Below, in pieces: positions 50,072-55,920 of a stretch of DNA of 64,000 nt (its first letter is position 1; every line of letters begins with the position of its first letter). Below the pieces are notes generated by a model that was not told the origin of the DNA, ran no database searches, and saw only the letters and a list, made by a program, of their open reading frames with translations. The position numbers and the translations under genes are program-made. Source of the DNA: Acidimicrobiales bacterium (GTDB lineage Bacteria > Actinomycetota > Acidimicrobiia > Acidimicrobiales > JAHWLA01); NCBI GenBank assembly GCA_035536915.1, contig DATLNE010000009.1, positions 1 through 64,000 on the forward strand, read 5' to 3'.

Positions 50072-51103
50072 GTGCCCGGCCGCTACGACCTGTCCCGCGA
50101 GGACCTTGCCGTCCTCCTCGAGGGCGAGCCTGCATACCGCGTGCGCCAGGTGTGGGACGGGCTGTACCGGCGGGTGCTTGACCCCTCGCAACTGACCGAC
50201 CTGCCCGCTGCCTTGCGGGCCCGGCTGGCGGCGGAGCCGGCGTTGGCGCCCGCCCTGCACGCCGAGCACGAGTCGGTGGCCGACGGCGGCGACACCGTGA
50301 AGTGGCTGTGGTCGCTGGCCGACGGCAACCGGATCGAGACCGTGCTCATGCACTACCGCGACGGGCGGTCCACGGTGTGCGTGTCGACGCAGGCGGGCTG
50401 TGCCATGGCGTGCGGCTTCTGCGCCACCGGCCAAGCGGGCTTCGACCGCCATCTGTCGAGCGGCGAGATCGTGGAGCAGGTGGCCCAGGCCATCGCAGCC
50501 GCCCGCCCCCGGCGCGTCAGCAACGTGGTGTTCATGGGCATGGGCGAGCCGATGGCCAACTACGACGCCGTTTGGGGCGCGGTGCGGCGGCTGCACGACG
50601 ACATCGGCATCTCGGCTCGCCACCTCACCGTCTCCACCGTGGGCATCGTGCCCGGCATCCGTCGCATGGCGGGCGAGGACTTGCCCGTCAACCTGGCCGT
50701 GTCGCTGCACGCCGCCGACGACGAGTTGCGCGACCGACTCGTGCCCGTCAACCGGCGCTACCCGCTCGACATGCTCATGGAGGCGTGCGCCGAGTACCTG
50801 GAGGCCAAGGGGCGACGGCTGTCGTTCGAGTGGGCGCTCATCGACGGGGTGAACGACCGGGCCGTCGACGCTGCCCAGTTGGCCGACCGGGCGCGGCCGC
50901 TGGGTGCGCACATCAACCTGATCCCGCTGAACCCCACGCCCGGCTGGCCGACGCGGGGGACGCCGGCCGAGGGCGTGCGGGGCTTCCGTGACCGGCTGGT
51001 CGAGCTGGGCGTGAACGCCACGGTGCGCCGCAACCGCGGCACCGACATCGACGCCGCCTGCGGGCAGTTGCGGGCCACTGTCACCCTGGGGCGGGCAGAC
51101 TGA
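50072..51103 (+). CDS. rlmN: 23S rRNA (adenine2503-C2)-methyltransferase
   Basis: A 343-aa radical-SAM methyltransferase. The cluster motif is AGCAMACGFCATG (CxxxCxxC), with VFMGMGEPMANYD and LAVSLHAADDE further on, and a C-terminal Cys (AACGQLR) that serves as the second catalytic Cys in RlmN. It methylates A2503 of 23S rRNA and possibly A37 of tRNAs. GTG 50072 follows TACCCT by 7 nt. Confidence 0.96.
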   Translation: MPGRYDLSREDLAVLLEGEPAYRVRQVWDGLYRRVLDPSQLTDLPAALRARLAAEPALAPALHAEHESVADGGDTVKWLWSLADGNRIETVLMHYRDGRSTVCVSTQAGCAMACGFCATGQAGFDRHLSSGEIVEQVAQAIAAARPRRVSNVVFMGMGEPMANYDAVWGAVRRLHDDIGISARHLTVSTVGIVPGIRRMAGEDLPVNLAVSLHAADDELRDRLVPVNRRYPLDMLMEACAEYLEAKGRRLSFEWALIDGVNDRAVDAAQLADRARPLGAHINLIPLNPTPGWPTRGTPAEGVRGFRDRLVELGVNATVRRNRGTDIDAACGQLRATVTLGRAD

Positions 51104-51107
51104 GGCC

Positions 51108-51461
51108 ATGGAAACACGCCGTTGGGTGAACATGTCGCAGCCGCAGACGCTGCAGATCGCCGTCTTCCTCTTCTACATCAACGCTGCGTTCATGGTGCTC
51201 GGCGGCAGCTTCGTCGTGGCCATCGGGCTCGTGCTGCTCCTCGCCAACGTGGCCGCAGGCTTCGGTATCGCCAACGAGCAGAAGTGGGGCTACGGCCTGG
51301 GCATCGCCGTGGCCGTCCTGCCCTTCGTGTTGCGCCTCGCCTTCGGCGGCTTCGGCGCCCTGCTGGGGGCCGACGTCATCAGCCTCATGTTCGACATCGC
51401 CTTGGTGGCCCTACTCCTCCACCCGCAAAGCCGCGAGTACCAACGCATCTGGTTCAGGTGA
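51108..51461 (+). CDS. Small polytopic membrane protein
   Basis: A 117-aa protein with four hydrophobic stretches: LQIAVFLFYINAAFMVLGG, VVAIGLVLLLANVAAGFG, YGLGIAVAVLPFVLRLAF and LMFDIALVALLL. It ends SREYQRIWFR. No family recognised. ATG 51108 is 4 bp after rlmN and also 6 nt after a CAGACT box, so both co-transcription and an own start are possible. Confidence 0.6.
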   Translation: METRRWVNMSQPQTLQIAVFLFYINAAFMVLGGSFVVAIGLVLLLANVAAGFGIANEQKWGYGLGIAVAVLPFVLRLAFGGFGALLGADVISLMFDIALVALLLHPQSREYQRIWFR

Positions 51462-51493
51462 CACCCGCGATGCCAACGGTCATACCTTGGTAG

Positions 51494-51499
51494 TAGAGT
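51494..51499 (+). promoter_or_regulatory. -10 box (TAGAGT) of the toxin-antitoxin operon
   Basis: TAGAGT ends 6 nt before ATG 51506, the same box and spacing as for the acyl-CoA dehydrogenase at 6813. A leaderless antitoxin message is likely. Confidence 0.5.
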
Positions 51500-51505
51500 T
51501 TGTGC

Positions 51506-51775
51506 ATGCCGCGAGGAAAGCCATCGCCGAAGCTGGCCATCAGCGTCGATGCCGACGTCCACGAGCAAGTGATCGCCGCTGCCGCTGACGAAGGGGTCAG
51601 CGTGTCGGCCTGGCTCACCGAAGCCGCCAGGCGGGCGCTGCTCGTGCGACAGGGCCTGGCCGCCGTGGCGGAGTGGGAGAAGGACCACGGCGCGTTCACC
51701 GACGCCGAGCTCGACTCCGCACGGGCCCGCATTGCCGACGAGGTGGCGGCGTCCGCCCGCCGCCGCTCCGCGTGA
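51506..51775 (+). CDS. Ribbon-helix-helix-type antitoxin
   Basis: An 89-aa protein (ATG 51506). The N-terminal ~45 residues (PKLAISVDADVHEQVIAAAA, SVSAWLTEAARRALL) are a ribbon-helix-helix DNA-binding domain, followed by an acidic C-terminal helix (DAELDSARARIADEV) that would bind the toxin. The stop overlaps the PIN toxin start (GTGA). Such antitoxins bind and autorepress their promoter. Confidence 0.8.
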   Translation: MPRGKPSPKLAISVDADVHEQVIAAAADEGVSVSAWLTEAARRALLVRQGLAAVAEWEKDHGAFTDAELDSARARIADEVAASARRRSA

Positions 51776-52149
51776 GCGTCGTCTACGACGCCGGCGTGCT
51801 TGTCGCCGCGGACCGCAACGACCGCGACGTTTGGGCCGATCACCGGGTGCGCCTCGAAGTCGGGTTGGTCCCGGTGACGACTGCACCGGTGGTCGCCCAG
51901 GTGAGCCGCTCCCCGCGACAAGCACAGTTGCGGCGCTTCCTCAGCGGCTGCTCCGTGGTGCCGTTCTTGGCGGACGATGCCCACGCGGCCGGCGCCCTTC
52001 TCGGGGTTACGGGCATGTCGGACGTCGTCGACGCCCACGTCGTGCTCACCGCGGCTTCGGTCTCCGCCGCAGTGCTCACCTCCGACCCTGACGACCTGCG
52101 TCGCCTGTCCGACCGGCTGCCGGCGCCTGTGGCGATTCGGCGCGTCTGA
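51772..52149 (+). CDS. PIN-domain toxin (VapC-like ribonuclease)
   Basis: A 125-aa PIN-fold protein: VYDAGVLVAADRNDRD (first metal-binding Asp), APVVAQVSRSP, DVVDAHVVLTAA and LTSDPDDLRRLS (C-terminal acids). The AQV.R motif belongs to a VapC-like subgroup in which the usual second acidic residue is replaced, so catalytic geometry may differ. GTG 51772 overlaps the antitoxin stop. A long hairpin follows immediately. Confidence 0.8.
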   Translation: MSVVYDAGVLVAADRNDRDVWADHRVRLEVGLVPVTTAPVVAQVSRSPRQAQLRRFLSGCSVVPFLADDAHAAGALLGVTGMSDVVDAHVVLTAASVSAAVLTSDPDDLRRLSDRLPAPVAIRRV

Positions 52150-52154
52150 GGTGC

Positions 52155-52212
52155 CCCGCGCCTGGAGTACATGGCGCTTCATTCTGAAGCGCCATGTACT
52201 CCAGAGCGCGGG
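52155..52212. terminator. Very long perfect hairpin between convergent genes
   Basis: A 20-bp perfect stem (52162-52181 with 52185-52204; left arm CTGGAGTACATGGCGCTTCA) with a 3-base loop. It is extended by a 7-bp CCCGCGC/GCGCGGG stem across one bulged A at 52205. It fills the gap between the toxin gene and the convergent SnoaL gene. There is no T-run. A bidirectional terminator or a small inverted-repeat element are both possible; part of the arm recurs at 40390. Confidence 0.65.
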
Positions 52213-52635
52213 TTACCCCCGATAGGTGGCGACCGGGGCCTTCTGCACGTCGCCGGGGTTGTAGGGCACGTCGAGCACCACCTCGCGGCCCTGGATCTTC
52301 CACGCCCCGTCTTCGAGCACCACGGTGTCGGTGTAGACGCCTGTCAGGTGCAGCGACAGTTCCTCGTCGTGGACGAGGTAGAGCGTGATGTAGCTGCGCA
52401 CCACGGCCCGCTCGTCGCCGTCCTCCACCACGTAGACGTTGCTGATCACGTGGCGGCGCTTGGCCGTGAGCTGCTGGTAGCCGGCGCCGTAGGCCGCGAC
52501 CACGTTGTCGCGGCCCGAGACGCCCATCAGGCTGATGTCGGCGGCGAAGCACGACGCCAGCAACTCCAGGTCTCGCTCGTCGTGGGCGTGGCAGTACCTC
52601 GCCAACAACTCCTGGACGGCGGCGTAGTCGGCCAC
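52213..52635 (-). CDS. SnoaL-like / nuclear transport factor 2-fold protein
   Basis: A ~140-aa protein of the SnoaL-like_4 type: DYAAVQELLARYCHAHDERD, LASCFAADISLMG and VVEDGDERAVVRSYI. This cone-shaped fold serves small-molecule isomerases, hydrolases and dehydratases. GTG 52635 lies one base after the amidohydrolase stop and behind GGAGGACTGAG. An earlier GTG at 52668 overlaps that gene. Coupled expression suggests a shared pathway. Confidence 0.8.
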   Translation of the reverse strand: MADYAAVQELLARYCHAHDERDLELLASCFAADISLMGVSGRDNVVAAYGAGYQQLTAKRRHVISNVYVVEDGDERAVVRSYITLYLVHDEELSLHLTGVYTDTVVLEDGAWKIQGREVVLDVPYNPGDVQKAPVATYRG

Positions 52636-52636
52636 C

Positions 52637-53806
52637 TCAGTCCTCCATGCCGTAGACGCGGGCGGCATTGCCGTAGAGCGCCTTGACGGCGATCTCCAGG
52701 GGCACCTTCTCGAAGGCCGACAGGATGTGGTCGCGGGGCAGCTCGGCGGGCGAGCACGGGCCGGGCGACATGCTCGTCGGGTGCGGGTAGTCGGTCTCGA
52801 ACATGAAGTTGTCGGGGTAGTGCTCGAGCAGGGGCAGCGTCTGGCGCTCGAACCAGAAGCAGCCGTACACCTGGCGCTTGAAGTACTCGCTGGGCAGCAG
52901 CTCGGACTCGGCGGCGGCCCCGTAGCCCTTCCAGTGCCAGTCGAGGGACTCCAGCAGGTAGGGCAAGAAGCCGAAGCCGCTCTCCACCGACACGAACTTG
53001 AGCCGGGGGAACCGGTCGCACAGGCCGCTTGTCACGATTGTGGCGATGGCCGTGGCGTTGCTCATGAGGCCGAGGGCCGTGCCCGCCGCGGCAGCCCGGG
53101 CGCTGAACTGCGACAGCATGACCTGGAGGGCAGCGGCGGAGCCGTCGGTGCTCGACGTGAAGCCGACGTGGAAGTTGATCGACATGTCGAGGTCCTGGGC
53201 CACGTTCAGCACCGGGTCCCAGTAGGTGTCCCAGAACGGGGGCAGGCCGACCTTCTCGTACTGGTTGGCGAACAGCACGCCCCGGTGCCCCATCTCCCGG
53301 CAGCGCTTCATCTCGGCCACAGCGGCGTCGAGGTCCCAGAACGGCACCATCGAGATCGGCACCAACCGCTTGCGGTCGGTGGCCGCGAACTCGGTGATGA
53401 AGTCGTTGTAGGCCCGGGTGCACTCGAGCGACAGCTCAGGCCCCATGCGCATGAACAGCGGGGTCTCGAAGCCGATGAGGTTGGGGTAGAGAACCTGGGC
53501 GTACAGGCCGTACTCGTCCATGCGCTTCAGCCGCTCCACCGGGTTCCACGCGCCCGCGTCGACGTCTTCGAGCTCGTTGGGCGTGAACGGCGGGAACTCC
53601 TTCCACCCCGCGGTGGCGTAGAAGCCCACGGGCATGAGCCAGTGGTCGCCGATGCGCCAGTGCGAGTGCCCCGTCTCGGGGTTATTGGCCACGTGGGGGA
53701 CGGCGTCGCCCCACTTCTTGGAGACCCGTGACGTCCACAGGTCCGGCGGCTCCGTGACATGCGAGTCGGTGTCGACGACCTTGATGTCGATCAACGTCTG
53801 GCTCAT
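52637..53806 (-). CDS. Amidohydrolase family 2 (ACMSD-like metal-dependent hydrolase/decarboxylase)
   Basis: A 389-aa TIM-barrel protein. The N-terminal VVDTDSHVTEPPDLW is the modified metal-binding motif of the PF04909 group, with MSINFHVGFT, VESGFGFLPYLLESLDWHW and FETDYPHPTS (metal-ligand Asp) further on. Relatives hydrolyse or decarboxylate ring-cleavage and terpenoid or steroid intermediates. ATG 53806 follows AAAGGA. Its promoter carries the CTAACG-NN-CGTTTG operator shared with the transporter operon. Confidence 0.88.
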   Translation of the reverse strand: MSQTLIDIKVVDTDSHVTEPPDLWTSRVSKKWGDAVPHVANNPETGHSHWRIGDHWLMPVGFYATAGWKEFPPFTPNELEDVDAGAWNPVERLKRMDEYGLYAQVLYPNLIGFETPLFMRMGPELSLECTRAYNDFITEFAATDRKRLVPISMVPFWDLDAAVAEMKRCREMGHRGVLFANQYEKVGLPPFWDTYWDPVLNVAQDLDMSINFHVGFTSSTDGSAAALQVMLSQFSARAAAAGTALGLMSNATAIATIVTSGLCDRFPRLKFVSVESGFGFLPYLLESLDWHWKGYGAAAESELLPSEYFKRQVYGCFWFERQTLPLLEHYPDNFMFETDYPHPTSMSPGPCSPAELPRDHILSAFEKVPLEIAVKALYGNAARVYGMED

Positions 53807-53822
53807 TCCGACGTCCTTTCCC

Positions 53823-53839
53823 AGCCTAACGGTCGTTTG
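53823..53839 (-). promoter_or_regulatory. Operator CTAACG-NN-CGTTTG and overlapping -10 box, amidohydrolase unit
   Basis: The near-palindrome CTAACGGTCGTTTG (53826-53839) matches the site at 62584-62597 in all 12 non-central bases. On the minus strand the -10 box TAGGCT (53823-53828) overlaps its end. Binding of a TetR-type dimer would block transcription. Confidence 0.65.
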
Positions 53840-53872
53840 TTTGTTCGAGTGTATGGACGCCCCGCGGGGCCG

Positions 53873-54640
53873 TCAAGGGTTCGTTCGCTTGCGGTTCACA
53901 AATGCGGCCACCGCGGCCCGCGACTCGGGCATGGCCACCAGCGCGTTGACCGTCCACGCCTCTTCGCTCAACGCCTCGTCGGCGGGCAGCCGGTGCAGCG
54001 AGTGCACGACGCGCTTGGCCGCCCGCACGGCCATGGGGGGCATGGCCGCGACGCGCCGGGCCATGGCTTCGGCCTCGGCCCACAGGTCGGCAGCAGGCAC
54101 CACCCGGTTCACCAGCCCGATGCGCTCGGCCTCGACGGCGTCGATGCGCTCGGCCAACAACGCCAGCTCCATGGCCCGGGTCGTGCCCACCACGGCGGGC
54201 ACGTGGTACGACGCGCCCATGTCGGGGATCACGCCGAGGCGCACGAAGTCGAGGCTGAAGCGGGCGTCGTCGGCCGCCAGCCGCAGGTCGCACGCCACCG
54301 CCACGCTGAGCCCCGCCCCCGCGCACACGCCCTGCACGGCGGCGATCACCGGCTGCGGCAACGCCCGCAGCTTGCGCACCACTTGATAGGCGCGCTCCAC
54401 GTGGGCCATGCGCTCGTAGGCATCGTCGAGGCGGAACACCGGGTGCTCGGCCAGATCCGCGCCCGCACAGAACGCACGCCCGGCGGCTCGCACCACCACC
54501 GCTGCTTCGTCGCCCACCTCGTCGATCGCACGGATGAAATCGTCGACCCAGCCGACGGTGAGGGCGTTGAGGCGCTCCGGCCGGTTCAAGGTGATGAAAG
54601 CCACGCCGTCGTCGACGTCGAGCGTCACGTCGTTGCTCAC
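53873..54640 (-). CDS. Enoyl-CoA hydratase/isomerase family protein
   Basis: A 255-aa crotonase-fold enzyme: FITLNRPERLNAL, AFCAGADLAEHP (CoA-binding and oxyanion hole), AVQGVCAGAGLSVAVACDLRLA and PDMGASYHVPAVVG. Asp occupies the position often held by the second catalytic Glu (GVIPDMGAS), so isomerase or other crotonase chemistry is possible. ATG 54640 overlaps the beta-propeller gene stop by 4 bp; it is last in the transporter operon, which suggests that the imported compound is handled as a CoA ester. Confidence 0.9.
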   Translation of the reverse strand: MSNDVTLDVDDGVAFITLNRPERLNALTVGWVDDFIRAIDEVGDEAAVVVRAAGRAFCAGADLAEHPVFRLDDAYERMAHVERAYQVVRKLRALPQPVIAAVQGVCAGAGLSVAVACDLRLAADDARFSLDFVRLGVIPDMGASYHVPAVVGTTRAMELALLAERIDAVEAERIGLVNRVVPAADLWAEAEAMARRVAAMPPMAVRAAKRVVHSLHRLPADEALSEEAWTVNALVAMPESRAAVAAFVNRKRTNP

Positions 54641-55920
54641 GACAACACGCCTCGGTCCTCCACCACGATGCGCACCACCCGACCGGCCGGCGGCCTCGTC
54701 GGAGCCTGCTCGGTCACCAACAGGTCCTCACCCCGGAAGGCCACGCCCACCGGCGTGTCGAACGGGGCGTCGGTGGCACCGGGGTACCGAGCCTGCTCGG
54801 CCCCGGCCTGGTCGAGCACGACGACGCGGCCCGCGCCGGCCAAGGCCACGTACAGCCGTCCCGATCGGCCGCCCGCGATGCCCACGGGCCGGTCGCCGGT
54901 GGCCGTGCTCGCCACCTTGGTGGGAGCGGCATCACCGAGGCGGTAGACGGTCCCGCCGCCTGCGTCGGTCACCGACTGGGCCACCGTCACCACCAAGCGC
55001 TCGGTGCTGTCGACGGTGATGCCGCTCAAGCCGTCGGGCGATACGAACTCGGGCGACTGATGGGCAAGGCGCACCTCCCCGCCTCCTGGCGCCACTCGCC
55101 ACACCAGCGCCTGGCCCCGGTCGGCCACGTACAGCGCGCCGTCGGCGCCGAACACGGCGGCTCGCGGTTCCGGCGCATTGTCGACAGGAGACAGCTCGCA
55201 GGGGCCGGCCAAGGCCACGGCGATGCACGGCGGAACGTCAGGGATGCCTGCGTACGACGCCACCGTCCCGAGCCCGACGTCGACGCGGAACACCGCGGCG
55301 GGCCGAGCGGCCAGCGCGTACACGACGTTGCCACCCGTGGCCCGGGGCAGGGCCAGCCCCCGCACGCCGAAGCCCGCCTCGATGGCCTCCACCGTGACCG
55401 AGGCCTCCAGCGCGCCGTCGCCGGTAAAGCGCATCACCACCGGCTTGGCGCCGCTGTTGTTGGTGGCCACGAACACCCGGCCGTCGTTGCCGACGGCGAT
55501 GCCCTCAGGCGCACCGGGCGCGGGCACCGAGGCAAAGGTGTCGACGGTGCCGACCGGCGGCCGCGGCGGCGAGAAGTCACCACCGCCGCCGCCGATATTG
55601 CCGCCGTCACCGGGGAACGACCCGCCGCCGAAGCTGCCGCCGTCCGGGAACGTCGGCGCCGGGTCGAACGGCAGGGAGAAGCCGTCGGGCGCCGACACGG
55701 GCGCGGGCGCCGGAGGGCCGGCACTGGTGGCCGGGGCCACGCTGCCCGTGGGGTCGACCAAGGGACGGGCCACTCCGGCCGGCCGCACCCGGTCGACCAA
55801 CGTCGGGGGGATGCCGCCGATGGCCGTGGCCAAGGCCACGAACAAGCCGATGGCCGCGGTGTAGACCTGCCCTTCGGTGAGGTCGAGCTTGCACCCCACC
55901 TTCTGCACGAGGGCGCTCAC
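54637..55920 (-). CDS. Membrane-anchored NHL/SMP-30-like beta-propeller protein
   Basis: A 427-aa protein. A single N-terminal helix (AAIGLFVALATAIGGI) is followed by a Pro/Gly-rich linker (FPDGGSFGGGSFPGDGG). The C-terminal ~290 residues have repeated blades such as PEGIAVGNDGRVFVATNN, AAVFGADGALYVADRG and VGIAGGRSGRLYVALAG, typical of NHL/gluconolactonase-like propellers facing outside. Overlaps of 4 bp on both sides place it firmly in the transport operon. A surface substrate-binding or lactonase role is inferred. Confidence 0.8.
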   Translation of the reverse strand: MSALVQKVGCKLDLTEGQVYTAAIGLFVALATAIGGIPPTLVDRVRPAGVARPLVDPTGSVAPATSAGPPAPAPVSAPDGFSLPFDPAPTFPDGGSFGGGSFPGDGGNIGGGGGDFSPPRPPVGTVDTFASVPAPGAPEGIAVGNDGRVFVATNNSGAKPVVMRFTGDGALEASVTVEAIEAGFGVRGLALPRATGGNVVYALAARPAAVFRVDVGLGTVASYAGIPDVPPCIAVALAGPCELSPVDNAPEPRAAVFGADGALYVADRGQALVWRVAPGGGEVRLAHQSPEFVSPDGLSGITVDSTERLVVTVAQSVTDAGGGTVYRLGDAAPTKVASTATGDRPVGIAGGRSGRLYVALAGAGRVVVLDQAGAEQARYPGATDAPFDTPVGVAFRGEDLLVTEQAPTRPPAGRVVRIVVEDRGVLS

